Part shown: positions 35,521 through 44,018 of the stretch, one piece after another
Layout: each line of letters opens with the position of its first letter
How positions within the stretch are numbered: position 1 is the stretch's first letter
DNA from: Qingshengfaniella alkalisoli
GTDB lineage: Bacteria; Pseudomonadota; Alphaproteobacteria; Rhodobacterales; Rhodobacteraceae
Reading direction: 5' to 3'
DNA: 64,000 bases
NCBI RefSeq assembly: GCF_007855645.1
Contig: NZ_CP042262.1
Location: forward strand, 310,001 to 374,000
Program-made: the position numbers and the translations under genes
Notes under the pieces: model-generated
Seen by the model: only the letters and a program-made list of their open reading frames with translations
What the model was told of the DNA's origin: nothing
Databases searched by the model: none

Positions 35521-35605
35521 GGAAAATAAAGGCGGCGACCCCAGGGAGGAGGAAGGGGCCGCCGCGTATTTCCAAGGCTCAGGGAGGAGGAGAGCCTTAG
35601 GAAAC
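35521..35605 (-). ncRNA. Cuckoo/CcsR-type small RNA with two CCUCCUCCC hairpin loops
   Basis: Read on the minus strand there are two hairpins in a row, each showing the motif CCUCCUCCC in its loop. Hairpin 1: arms 35598-35592 and 35580-35574 (seven pairs, 11-base loop). Hairpin 2: arms 35565-35555 and 35542-35532 (11 pairs with one G-U, 12-base loop), followed by CTTTATTTT, which makes it an intrinsic terminator. This is the layout of the alphaproteobacterial cuckoo RNAs (CcsR1-4 in R. sphaeroides), stress-induced and usually found downstream of a gene. It lies about 180 bases downstream of the EamA gene on the same strand. The 5' end was not determined. Confidence 0.8.
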
Positions 35606-35778
35606 GATGTGGCGCATCGCTGCGCCGTTGTCCCTTATCTGCCATTCGCCGCACCGCAGAACAACGCACAGTTATGCAAACCAGCTTTGGCCACAGCGCA
35701 TAGCAGGAAATCAACCACCCGGACGCCCCCCTGACGATGTGGCGCAAATGACAGGACCACCACCGCTTTATCTGGCCT
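35606..35778. other. Intergenic stretch upstream (minus strand) of the small RNA
   Basis: No gene was found; in particular no DUF1127 small protein of the kind that often precedes CcsR RNAs. The stretch should hold the promoter of the small RNA if it is not processed from the EamA transcript, but no clear heat-shock or sigma-70 promoter could be defined. Confidence 0.4.
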
Positions 35779-36702
35779 TCAGACGTTGCTTATGGCGCGT
35801 TCACGATGGAAGACATAAATGCCCGACACCAGAATGATGGCAGTGCCAAGCCAAGTTACGGCATCCGGAAAATCACCAAAGACCAGAAACCCGACAACCG
35901 TTGCGCCCACGATCTCAAGATATTGCAGCGGTGCCAGAAGGCTGGCTTCTGCTTTGCTGAAGGCATAGGTCAGGGTCAGAAAGGTGATCGCAGCCAGCGC
36001 GCCGGCACCCAGAACGGCCCATACGGCCCAGCTTGGAATGGACGCAACGGGTGTGTGATCATGGCCTGACGCGATGACCGCGCCCTGAATGACGAGAAGC
36101 AGGGTCGCTGCACAAAACGTCGCGCCAAGCTGGAAGGATACAGCGGATCTCGTTCGGGTCGCTTTGCGCACGACAATCATGTTCAACGCATACGCCAATG
36201 CTGCGAGCGCAGGAAACAAAGCGACCGGACCAAATACCGCGAAGTTGGGGCGGATTACGATCAACGCACCAACGAGCCCGATTGCAACCGCCATATAACG
36301 ACGCGGTCCCACACGTTCTCCCAATAGCGGCCCGGACAGAATGGTCAGCAGAAGTGGCTCAATAAAAAAGATCGCAATGGCGGTAGCTATAGGCATCTTC
36401 TGGAATGCCGAAATCAGGCAGAACAATGTGGTCACGACCAAAGCGCCAGATGCCAATGCGGGCCAAGACAGCATAGATCCTGAAAGTTGCCGACGCAAAA
36501 TAACAGCAACGGGAATGAAAAACAGCGCCTGCGCAACGGTGCGCCATACGGTTACGTCAAAAGGCGTCGCGACATCCGTGAGCAGTTTGGAAAGCGCATC
36601 GCCAACGGGTAGCATCGCCATCGCGGCACACATGGCAACCATCCCGCTGCGGTGGTTGCTTGCGGCTGTCGGATATTCCAAGGCTTCAATTTCCTTTACC
36701 AT
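35779..36702 (-). CDS. EamA/DMT-family transporter
   Basis: A 307-residue protein with about ten membrane segments arranged as two EamA repeats (the first ends near PLLLTILSGPLLGERVGPRR; the second near LAPLQYLEIVGATVVGFLVFGDFP). This is the RhaT/YdcZ/RarD type of small-metabolite exporter or importer. Cargo unknown. The small RNA lies downstream on the same strand. Confidence 0.85.
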   Translation of the reverse strand: MVKEIEALEYPTAASNHRSGMVAMCAAMAMLPVGDALSKLLTDVATPFDVTVWRTVAQALFFIPVAVILRRQLSGSMLSWPALASGALVVTTLFCLISAFQKMPIATAIAIFFIEPLLLTILSGPLLGERVGPRRYMAVAIGLVGALIVIRPNFAVFGPVALFPALAALAYALNMIVVRKATRTRSAVSFQLGATFCAATLLLVIQGAVIASGHDHTPVASIPSWAVWAVLGAGALAAITFLTLTYAFSKAEASLLAPLQYLEIVGATVVGFLVFGDFPDAVTWLGTAIILVSGIYVFHRERAISNV

Positions 36703-36901
36703 TTTAACAACGGCCTAGTGTGGACAACTTCGATCGTCAATCGTCTGCGCTAGGCGTTGGAAAAAGCAATCAGGAAAAAATCATCTTTTCAATTATGCTT
36801 TCAGAGATTCCATGATATTTTCCATTGCGTAATAGGAATGATTTTCTATAGAGGTTCATTCTTGATATGCAGTATTTGGATGTATTGAATTGAGGAACAC
36901 G

Positions 36902-37222
36902 ATGACAAAGATTGATCTTAACAAGCTTTCCTATGCTGAGCTGGAAGAGCTGCAGAAAAACGCGCAAAAAGCGATGCTAGAAGCCAAAAACCGTGATCTA
37001 GATGCTGTTATCGAAGCGGCCAAGGATAAAGCCAAGATTCTCGGTGTTTCATGGGATGACGTCGTTAAGAAGCTGATGGCAGCTCCGGCAAAAGGAACCG
37101 CAGAAGTGAAGTATCGCCACCCTGAAGATCCATCGTTGACCTGGGCCGGGCGTGGCCGGAAGCCCGTTTGGCTTACCAAAGAGCTGAGTGCGGGAAAAGC
37201 ACTGAAAGACTTTTCAGTGTAA
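36902..37222 (+). CDS. H-NS-family nucleoid protein (HvrA/Spb-like)
   Basis: A 106-residue protein with an N-terminal coiled-coil oligomerisation part (LSYAELEELQKNAQKAMLEA) and a C-terminal DNA-binding loop YRHPEDPSLTWAGRGRKPVWL, the alphaproteobacterial H-NS/HvrA hallmark. The ATG at 36902 has GAGGA nearby. The 180 bases upstream are unusually AT-rich, as is common for self-controlled H-NS genes. Such proteins silence AT-rich or acquired DNA, of which this window has plenty. Confidence 0.9.
   Translation: MTKIDLNKLSYAELEELQKNAQKAMLEAKNRDLDAVIEAAKDKAKILGVSWDDVVKKLMAAPAKGTAEVKYRHPEDPSLTWAGRGRKPVWLTKELSAGKALKDFSV
37200..37219. terminator. Small hairpin overlapping the end of the H-NS gene
   Basis: CACTGAAA at 37200-37207 pairs perfectly with TTTCAGTG at 37212-37219 around a tetraloop, inside the last codons of the gene. 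It lacks a T-run and may act in RNA stability. Confidence 0.4.
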
Positions 37223-37581
37223 GCGCGTCCGCAACACCAACCGGACTTCGGGCGCGACCAGATGAAAGGTCAGTGGCTGATCGGTGAATGCTGCTGCTGA
37301 ATGGCTCAACCGGATACATCTGCAGGACGCGGACGGATATGCCGGCCGGCACGGTAAGCTAGGTGATGGCGTGTCCCGTCTTTCGTGCCTTAACCTTGAA
37401 CTACGAGACTGGTCGGGCACTCCCGCACTCCTGCTTCGACGAAGTCTCTCGAAGAACTAGTTCTCGGCCAGTAGGTCCTTGCCGCGGCGGGTGTCACACA
37501 GACATCGTGCGCTCGCCACGCATGACTAGTGGCCGTCAAACAATGCTCCAACGCGCAACGAACGGGCTCAGGTATCTCGGC
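37223..37581. other. Gap of about 360 bases without a gene
   Basis: Between the H-NS gene and the amphi-Trp gene (which point toward each other) no coding frame, transposon piece or stable hairpin could be supported. The base mix is near the local average. It marks the border of the GAK gene block. Confidence 0.4.
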
Positions 37582-37848
37582 TTAACCCACTTTCGGCGGC
37601 GCCTTCGCTTCGGGCTCTGCCAGATCGTCATTCCAAGTGATCCGTAGGTCCAGCCTGCAACTCCCCTCCACGCGATCTGCGCGAATGCGAAGATTCAGCA
37701 GGCCGTCCGGCTCCAGAACGATCTCGCCATTGCCGTCTTTGAGAGACAATTCACCTTTGCCTATGCCCGCAGTAACCGCCTTCAGCAGCGTACGGATCGT
37801 CTTGCGATCCTGAAGGGAATTATGGCGGAACTTGGCGTCAGCTTTCAT
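37582..37848 (-). CDS. Amphi-Trp domain protein (GAK system)
   Basis: An 88-residue protein matching the amphi-Trp domain: the opening KFRHNSLQDRKTIRTLLKAV, an alternating strand GELSLKDGNGEIVLEPDGLL and a last amphipathic strand RLDLRITWNDD with the conserved Trp. These small proteins recur in GAK gene clusters; function unknown. It is the last gene of the seven-gene operon and starts four bases before the end of the metallophosphoesterase gene. Confidence 0.8.
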   Translation of the reverse strand: MKADAKFRHNSLQDRKTIRTLLKAVTAGIGKGELSLKDGNGEIVLEPDGLLNLRIRADRVEGSCRLDLRITWNDDLAEPEAKAPPKVG

Positions 37849-39206
37849 AGGATCTGGGTCCCTTTCAGCGCGTGGTCCGGATTGAAGTGCTTCGCTTTGG
37901 GGTAATCCGCACTTAGTCCGATGACATCCCCACTTGGGAAAATCAATGTTGCACCCGCGCCCGCGCCCTGCAGCCCCTGTCTTTTGCGAGAAGTACGATC
38001 AAGCGTGATGTCACCTTCCAGGTGCAGAACTCCTTTTTTCACCAGCAAACGCTGCCCGGAGCTGTTGTTTACATGGCCCTGAACAATCATTTTGACACCA
38101 AGATCATGCAGCATCTGCGCACCCGAGGCCGTCAGTTGCTTATCGGTGGTGCGATACTTGGTCCGCGTCAAATTGGCGGCCGACCCGAAATAGAACGCAA
38201 GCGGATGCAGATGCGCCCCGTCGCGAAAACGCCGGTTTACCGCCGTCAGGCCTCCCTTCGATAACAGATCGCACATCTCGTCATCGATCCCGGCATGGAC
38301 GAAAAGAAGAGATCCGGCGCGCGCGACTGCGTCCATCTTCTCAAAGAACCATGAATACGCGCCGTTTGACCTGAAAAACAAATGCTGGCAATGGCTTGCG
38401 GCTGCATAAGCAGTGCGAAAGTTCAACTCTGCTTCCGCGAGATCCGTCTCGATCGTCGAGAGCTTTTTCCGTAGCTTCAACATTTCTTTCCGGATGGCGG
38501 CGTCCGATAGCAGCCCCTTCGCGGCTACTGGAAACTGCACGAACCAGTCTTCGTCCGGAAGCAGCCGCTGGCGGCATTCCTCGTCGGTCAGCTTTCCAAG
38601 ATCCATGCCACCGTGACCAACAAACCGAATCCAGATTTCGTGCAGCAGAGGAAATACTTTACGACCCATCCGCGCGAACAGATGCGCGGTCAGCGGCGTT
38701 TTCTCCTGCGCAAGCGACAAGGCGATCAACCGCATACGAAGATCGTGATTACCCGCCAGTAAAGTGACATCCGCACCGCTCCGCATCAAAGCGGCCAGAG
38801 AATCGAGCATATCCAGATTGCTCGGACCTTTGTCCAGGCAATCTCCTCCGACGATGATGCGCGTGTTGACCCCGAAGCTGGTCAGTCGGAAATCTGTCGG
38901 CCCGCTGCCCACCCGGCGCACAACGCCCGCTGCCGCAAGGGACCGCAGAAACCCCATGTAGTCGGCATGCGTGTCCGACAGAAAGACAATCGGGCGGTCA
39001 GGCCACTGCCACGGGCCAACCGCATAGGTATGAGATAATACGTTCTCTATTTCCCGCAAAGCCGCGAACGATCCGGGGCCGGAGTGTTCCGAGGCCAGCG
39101 GCCAGACCTCGCATTCGCGCGGAACCGACCGGACGAGATCGCTATTATCGAAGATCGGAGGGAGTTCTATCGAACGGGCAGCAGTTGCTTGGCTCAGGTC
39201 GCTCAA
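37845..39206 (-). CDS. Calcineurin-like metallophosphoesterase in the GAK operon
   Basis: A 453-residue soluble enzyme with the full set of metallophosphoesterase motifs: FLSDTHADYMG (D78, H80), GGDCLDKGPSN (about 120-130), AGNHDLRMR (about 151-159), VHAGID and a final QGHVNN. A long insertion with predicted helices (about residues 195-260) separates the middle motifs. The fold cleaves phosphoesters in proteins, nucleotides or lipids. Tight packing with kinase and ATP-grasp genes suggests it removes or trims the product of this pathway. The specific substrate is unknown. Confidence 0.82.
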   Translation of the reverse strand: MSDLSQATAARSIELPPIFDNSDLVRSVPRECEVWPLASEHSGPGSFAALREIENVLSHTYAVGPWQWPDRPIVFLSDTHADYMGFLRSLAAAGVVRRVGSGPTDFRLTSFGVNTRIIVGGDCLDKGPSNLDMLDSLAALMRSGADVTLLAGNHDLRMRLIALSLAQEKTPLTAHLFARMGRKVFPLLHEIWIRFVGHGGMDLGKLTDEECRQRLLPDEDWFVQFPVAAKGLLSDAAIRKEMLKLRKKLSTIETDLAEAELNFRTAYAAASHCQHLFFRSNGAYSWFFEKMDAVARAGSLLFVHAGIDDEMCDLLSKGGLTAVNRRFRDGAHLHPLAFYFGSAANLTRTKYRTTDKQLTASGAQMLHDLGVKMIVQGHVNNSSGQRLLVKKGVLHLEGDITLDRTSRKRQGLQGAGAGATLIFPSGDVIGLSADYPKAKHFNPDHALKGTQIL

Positions 39207-39215
39207 GGTCTTTCC

Positions 39216-39926
39216 TTAGTCCAGAACAGGTTCTTCGCGCCGCCGCGGTTTCCATGCCCCGCCGCAGCGAACCCATTTATCGCCGCCAGTGTAACACAGA
39301 CGTAACGGTCGCGCGTGATACATGCTGTATTGCGCAATTTCCGCTCGGCTCAGGACACCCATCAGATGCGCGGCATGGCGGAAGGAGGCACCATGCCCAA
39401 AGAACAGCGTGACGGTTCCAGGTGGTACCCTCACTTTCTCAACCATGGTCTCGGACAAGTACCCGCGCACTCGTTCACCCGCCATCATCAGGCTTTCCGC
39501 ACCCTGAAGCGGCAGGCAGTAATCGCTGTCCGATTTCCATCCCATTGGCGGGGCTTCGAAGCGCGGATCCTGGTCCAGCACAGCTTCGATTTCCCGCACC
39601 GTCAGGTTGGCTGCGCTTCCCAGCGACCTTTCAGACAATCGCGGCGTCTGCCGGACTTCATGAACGTCATGACCCGCGCGCTTCAAAACCTCCCCGGCGA
39701 TCAGGGCTGTTTGCCACGCGCGAAGCTGGCAGGACGAATGAAGCACCGGATCGAGTGTCAGACCCTGCTCCTGCAGAATGCGTTCAATCTCTGCCCCGCA
39801 CTCGGCGGCTTGCGCTTCCCCTTCCGCAGTCAGGGGAAAGGGTTGCAATGCACTCGGCGTATCCTTTCGTTGGTGGTAGGCTCCGTGCCGGATCAGCGCG
39901 ATATGATGCCCAATCAGCCCAGCCAA
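39216..39926 (-). CDS. Histidine phosphatase (phosphoglycerate-mutase-like) in the GAK operon
   Basis: A 236-residue histidine-phosphatase-superfamily protein. The catalytic LIRHGAY (R13, H14) opens it, a second Arg sits in SSCQLRAWQTA, a Glu in LSERSLG and the second catalytic His in FFGHGASFRH. Its start lies inside the end of the kinase gene (13-base overlap) and the next gene follows after nine bases. It would act as a phosphatase or mutase in the GAK pathway; a substrate is not evident. Confidence 0.82.
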   Translation of the reverse strand: MAGLIGHHIALIRHGAYHQRKDTPSALQPFPLTAEGEAQAAECGAEIERILQEQGLTLDPVLHSSCQLRAWQTALIAGEVLKRAGHDVHEVRQTPRLSERSLGSAANLTVREIEAVLDQDPRFEAPPMGWKSDSDYCLPLQGAESLMMAGERVRGYLSETMVEKVRVPPGTVTLFFGHGASFRHAAHLMGVLSRAEIAQYSMYHARPLRLCYTGGDKWVRCGGAWKPRRREEPVLD

Positions 39927-40990
39927 AGGTCCCTGCCCTTCGCGGATAGCGCGTCGAAATCGACCGTCCCGGACACCTCGTAAACCGCCACGCCATCAAG
40001 CGCCGCGAGATATGCCTTGGGATCAAGCGGATCGCTGTCTTTCAGGAAGGTTCCATCAGGGTTCTGATAAAACGGTCCCGCGCTTTTCATGATGGCGCTC
40101 AGCAGGTCGGGCCGATCAGACAGATCGCATGGCGTGACCTGGACCGGATCATTCCCCCCATGATGCCAGTTCAGAATCCAGAAATGCGTCAGCGGAGCCG
40201 ACCATTGGATACGCCCCTCACCATAGACCTGGTCGATATGCAGGTCATGCTTTTCTTCCAGCGCCCATAGGTTCTGTTGCGGCAGCGCGCCCAATTCGAC
40301 CTGCCGCGTCGCATCCAACATCGGCGACAGTCGCGGATTGGTCAGGATCGTGCCGGGATTGATCCTGGGCAGCTTCGGGATACCAAGCGCGGCGGGTGGG
40401 CTGCCCGCCCTGACCAGCAGACGGTCGTTACTGACATAGGACAACCCGTCGATATCCATCATGCGCAGTACGGCGGTAGATTTTCCGCCCCCCGACAGAC
40501 CCGCAATGGCCAGTGATTTATTGCAATCGGTGATCGCTGCGGCATGGCAAATCTGCCACCCCTCGCGCTGACAGATGTTCAGAAACTGCGTGTTTACGAA
40601 GTTGATGATCTGGTTGGGATGCCGCGAACAGGGGCCGAACGCCACCAGCCGCTCGGGCGACTGAAGGAAAGTAACACCGGTGCGAACCTTGTGGACAAGT
40701 CGCCCGCCTGTCAGATCACGATACGCGTCCTTGCGCCCCGATTTACCCGGCTCTCGCGCCCAGTCGATCCAGTCGGGTTGCGGTTCCAGGGCCTGGCCCT
40801 CCAGAACCTCGACCGTCGCATCTACCGGTCCCGGTCCAGCCGCAGCGCTGGCAAAATACTCGGCCAGTTCCGTCCGAAGAACCTCGCCACAAACCAGCGC
40901 CAGACGCAGGTGCCCAACCGACAGGAAGATCGGTGCGACCCCGTCCAGCGGCGAAAAATCGAGCCGGTTCAGAACATCCGCCACCCTCAT
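39914..40990 (-). CDS. HprK-related kinase B (GAK system)
   Basis: A 358-residue P-loop kinase resembling HPr kinase. The Walker A run GLSGGGKST is at residues 164-172, followed by DIDGLSYVSNDRLLV and a PKLPRINPGT block typical of the HprK-related kinase B family. The ATG at 40990 overlaps the ATP-grasp stop by four bases; a longer upstream frame only shadows that gene. HPr kinase phosphorylates a serine in a small protein, but the partner here is unknown. This family is one of the defining GAK members. Confidence 0.82.
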   Translation of the reverse strand: MRVADVLNRLDFSPLDGVAPIFLSVGHLRLALVCGEVLRTELAEYFASAAAGPGPVDATVEVLEGQALEPQPDWIDWAREPGKSGRKDAYRDLTGGRLVHKVRTGVTFLQSPERLVAFGPCSRHPNQIINFVNTQFLNICQREGWQICHAAAITDCNKSLAIAGLSGGGKSTAVLRMMDIDGLSYVSNDRLLVRAGSPPAALGIPKLPRINPGTILTNPRLSPMLDATRQVELGALPQQNLWALEEKHDLHIDQVYGEGRIQWSAPLTHFWILNWHHGGNDPVQVTPCDLSDRPDLLSAIMKSAGPFYQNPDGTFLKDSDPLDPKAYLAALDGVAVYEVSGTVDFDALSAKGRDLWLG

Positions 40991-41871
40991 GCGCCCAGAT
41001 CCTTTAGAATATGGGATGTCAGCAGGTCCGGGGCGTCCAGCCCGCATCCATCTCGCACGCCCCGGAACCCGCCGAAGGCGGAGACTTCGAAAACGACAGG
41101 CCCTTCGTCCGTCAACGCTACATCGACCGTCGTGAAGGTCAGTCCGAAGGGGGCTTGCGCACGGCGGGCAAGCTCGATCTGTTCGGGGTCCGGATCGAAC
41201 CCTTCGTACTTCCCCCCGCTGTGGATCGCGGTATTCCACGTATCGCCCTGCTTCACGCGGGCATAGGTGCAAAGGTATTCGCCGCCCAGAAACACCATAC
41301 CCAAATCCTGCCCGGACAGGTCAATCTTGCGCTGAATGTACATAACCGGATGTTCGGCGGCGAAGGCGGCGATATCCTCGCCTGCCTTGTCATCCTCGCC
41401 TGAAATCAGCGTCATCCCCCGCGCTTTCGTGGAGTAGAGCGGCTTGAACACCGCCGTTCCGAAATCCCGCGCGGCCTGAAGCGCGGCAGATGGGTCCTCG
41501 GTGATACGTGTTTCTGGCATCGGCACGTCGGCGGCGGCCAGCGACACCGTGCAGGCCAGCCGGTCGATCAGGCGGATGATCGCCTCGGGGCGACTATAAA
41601 TACGTACGCCGCGCGCCTCGGCCATGCGCAGCATCTCCAGCCGATCCAGAACATGGGGGCTGTAGATCTCGGAAATCTTCTTGACGATGAGCGCATCGAA
41701 TGTCGACAGATCGTGCCCGTCATAGTGCAGCCCCCCGGTAGCCAGGTCCAGCGTCACCCGGCCCATGTCGATCACCAGCCGAAAACCGGTCTTCGTCTCG
41801 ACCGCGTCGGCAAGCGCCTCGGTCGACCACTTGCCGGGGATGCCGACCACACCGATCTTCAGATCAGTCAC
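40987..41871 (-). CDS. GAK-system ATP-grasp enzyme (RimK-like)
   Basis: A 294-residue ATP-grasp ligase. It opens with KIGVVGIPGKWSTEAL; the ATP-grasp core shows AVFKPLYSTKARGMTLI (about residues 138-154) and a metal-binding end VVFEVSAFGGFRGV (about 256-269). RimK/LysX-type enzymes add amino acids to a carboxylate via an acylphosphate. In GAK clusters this enzyme pairs with HprK-related kinase B, CofD-like and amphi-Trp proteins. It overlaps both neighbours by a few bases. Confidence 0.82.
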   Translation of the reverse strand: MTDLKIGVVGIPGKWSTEALADAVETKTGFRLVIDMGRVTLDLATGGLHYDGHDLSTFDALIVKKISEIYSPHVLDRLEMLRMAEARGVRIYSRPEAIIRLIDRLACTVSLAAADVPMPETRITEDPSAALQAARDFGTAVFKPLYSTKARGMTLISGEDDKAGEDIAAFAAEHPVMYIQRKIDLSGQDLGMVFLGGEYLCTYARVKQGDTWNTAIHSGGKYEGFDPDPEQIELARRAQAPFGLTFTTVDVALTDEGPVVFEVSAFGGFRGVRDGCGLDAPDLLTSHILKDLGA

Positions 41872-43501
41872 TGAACAACTCCTTTATCGGCAATTTGAAC
41901 CGCCCTTCCCTGCCCTGTGGGCATTCAAGAACGCGTTCCAGCAGGAAACGCGAGCGCACGAACATCCGCCGCGCATGCGACCGCTCCAGCGTGAAGCGTG
42001 TCGACGTTGCAAAGCTGCGCGCCAGCCCCAGCGCGAGACGATACTCGAAGGTCTGGTCTTTCTGGCTACGCGCGAATTTCGTGGCGGTGGCGTGAAAATC
42101 CATCACCACCTGCGCTATGCGTTCCCGTACCGGCCCGTCCTGAATCTGCAATCGGTAATTGGACACCATGAACACCGACACGTCTTGCACGTAATCCATA
42201 TACCGCGACCTATGGAGATCGATGAACCGGATCTTACGGCCGAGATGATCGTAAATCACGTTATCAAGGTTGAAATCACCGTGAATGTGTACCGAGAACG
42301 GCGCGGGAAGCGCTTTCTCGCGCTTGGCGGCCTCGACCACAAGACTGTCGAAATCCGGCAGTTCAACTGCGCCGACAGTCACCGGAACCGGATCGAAATC
42401 TGGATGAATGCGACGCACCTCCTTCATTCGGCCGGCCAGTTGATCCATCGACGCCATCTTGGCGGGCTCATCCGTGCGGGTGCTTTTCCAGATGTCACGC
42501 AGGGTTTTCGACAGCGCCTTCTGCGCCTCCTGCAACCGCGCATCGCTTTCGTTCAGCAGGATCTGCTCAAAGGTCTGACCCGGTAGGTGCTCGATCAGCA
42601 AAGCCGCAGACTGCCCCCGCTTTTCATAGGACAGGATCTTCGGCGCAAGACCGGGATAGATTGAATTCCAGCTTTTCACCCCTGCCCGCTCTTCGCGGAC
42701 CTTTTTAAGCGTGCCGTCCTTGAATACCGCGTTCAGCGTCTCGCCCTTTTCATCCTTGGATTGAACCGCAGAAATTGCGCTGCCGGACCGGGTTTCAGCA
42801 AGCGGTTCGAGATCCGGCGCATCGTCGGACGTGTCAGTGGCAGACAAGATACTGCGTAGGGTGAAGTAACGCTCGAAACGCACCGACTGGCCGATATTGA
42901 CCGACAGGATCGCCTCGCCGATGCTTTGCAGCGCGTCGCCCATCCGCCTGATTTCATTCACCGCCAGCAGCGCATTTGCCAAGTCCGCAGTGTGGTGTGA
43001 CTTCTGCATGTCACGGGTGTAAGTGCGGAACATCTGGTCATAGAAATCGTCGAGCTGCGCCTTGCTTTGCCCGATGCCGAGCGCAAGCTTGCTGTCACTC
43101 GATGCGATCGCGGGCATGATGTCCGCCACGCAGGTGGCCACACCTTTGACGATCTTCGGATATACGCTTGGACGCAACAGCGCCGTGCGGTTTACCTTTT
43201 CGGCATGAATTAGGCTGCGGCGTGCTAGGCGGCTGATCAGATCCAGATTGCGCGCGACCATATCCATGTTTTCAAGAAGCAGGCGCGAGGTTTCCGTCGC
43301 CCCCTTTGCGGACAGCGCCCGTTGGCTGGCGCTTTGAACCCGCGCCCGCAGGTTGTCGCCATAGCCCGCGCGAAGGATCACCTTTTGCGCACGACCCGCA
43401 TCGGGATCCTGAAAATATGAACGCGCCCCGGAAAGCTGGCCGTCGATCTCCGCACACAGGAACTGAAGGTTTTCGCGCACAACGCGCGGCGGCTTAGCCA
43501 T
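41864..43501 (-). CDS. PhoU-like domain fused to an aminoglycoside-phosphotransferase-type kinase
   Basis: A 545-residue two-part protein. Residues about 1-215 are helical and PhoU-like. Residues about 255-535 form a protein-kinase/APH-type fold: a kinase N-lobe (AVFKDGTLKKVREE), EHLPGQTFEQIL, the catalytic loop HIHGDFNLDNVIYD (407-417) and the metal loop IRFIDLHRSRYMD (425-435). The ATG at 43501 overlaps the Nudix gene by eight bases; the longer frame upstream has no family similarity. It probably phosphorylates a small molecule or protein of the GAK pathway. It may be new for this system. Confidence 0.75.
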   Translation of the reverse strand: MAKPPRVVRENLQFLCAEIDGQLSGARSYFQDPDAGRAQKVILRAGYGDNLRARVQSASQRALSAKGATETSRLLLENMDMVARNLDLISRLARRSLIHAEKVNRTALLRPSVYPKIVKGVATCVADIMPAIASSDSKLALGIGQSKAQLDDFYDQMFRTYTRDMQKSHHTADLANALLAVNEIRRMGDALQSIGEAILSVNIGQSVRFERYFTLRSILSATDTSDDAPDLEPLAETRSGSAISAVQSKDEKGETLNAVFKDGTLKKVREERAGVKSWNSIYPGLAPKILSYEKRGQSAALLIEHLPGQTFEQILLNESDARLQEAQKALSKTLRDIWKSTRTDEPAKMASMDQLAGRMKEVRRIHPDFDPVPVTVGAVELPDFDSLVVEAAKREKALPAPFSVHIHGDFNLDNVIYDHLGRKIRFIDLHRSRYMDYVQDVSVFMVSNYRLQIQDGPVRERIAQVVMDFHATATKFARSQKDQTFEYRLALGLARSFATSTRFTLERSHARRMFVRSRFLLERVLECPQGREGRFKLPIKELFSD

Positions 43502-43952
43502 CCAGAACCCCCAGGTAAAGCGGCGCCGCTTCGTCTGCAAGCGAAGGTGCATATGCGGGGCGGAACCACGCGGCATCGTTAACAGGGCAAGCCCATATCG
43601 TATCGATTTGCGAGGCATCCGGCTCCGGGCCCAACCGGGGAGAATAGTCCTTGGCAATCGTGCAGGCAAACAAGGCCTCGACCTGATGCCGCATGCCGTC
43701 TTCCTTCGGTTTGAAGACCTCTGCCAGATGCAGCAGTGCTCCCACCTCGACCGGCGCACCGACTTCCTCGGCACATTCTCGTGCCACGCAGTCGGCCAGA
43801 CTCTCGCCCGGTTCCTGTTTGCCACCGGGCAGCGTCAGGTAAGGTTTGCCACAACCGCGTTGCTTGACCTGCGCCAGAATTTTTCCGTCGCGCCAGATGA
43901 CCGCGCGCGCAGTCGGGCGGATGGGGAAGATAAACTCGGTCGAAATCGTCAT
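43494..43952 (-). CDS. Nudix hydrolase in the GAK operon
   Basis: A 152-residue Nudix protein with the box GGKQEPGESLADCVARECAEEVG (about residues 43-65), which satisfies the G-x5-E-x7-REUXEEXGU rule. It hydrolyses nucleoside diphosphates linked to another group (X). It is the first gene of the seven-gene minus-strand GAK operon and starts 66 bases from the divergent CofD-like gene. A role in cleaning or activating a nucleotide-linked intermediate is inferred. Confidence 0.86.
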   Translation of the reverse strand: MTISTEFIFPIRPTARAVIWRDGKILAQVKQRGCGKPYLTLPGGKQEPGESLADCVARECAEEVGAPVEVGALLHLAEVFKPKEDGMRHQVEALFACTIAKDYSPRLGPEPDASQIDTIWACPVNDAAWFRPAYAPSLADEAAPLYLGVLDG

Positions 43953-44018
43953 GGAAAATCCATATAGGCGGTTAAAAACAGCTTTATGACGAAACCATCA
44001 CAGTGTGAAGGAAACGCC
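43953..44018. promoter_or_regulatory. Divergent promoter region between the two halves of the GAK cluster
   Basis: These 66 bases must hold both the promoter of the seven-gene minus-strand operon and that of the CofD-like gene. AAGGA seven bases before 44019 is the ribosome site of the latter. No operator could be read by eye. Confidence 0.5.

Noticed and set aside
35531-35598. Reading the two GGGAGGAGG hairpins as plus-strand ribosome sites or plus-strand RNA
   Set aside because: No start codon follows on the plus strand, while the minus strand has the U-rich tail expected after the second hairpin.
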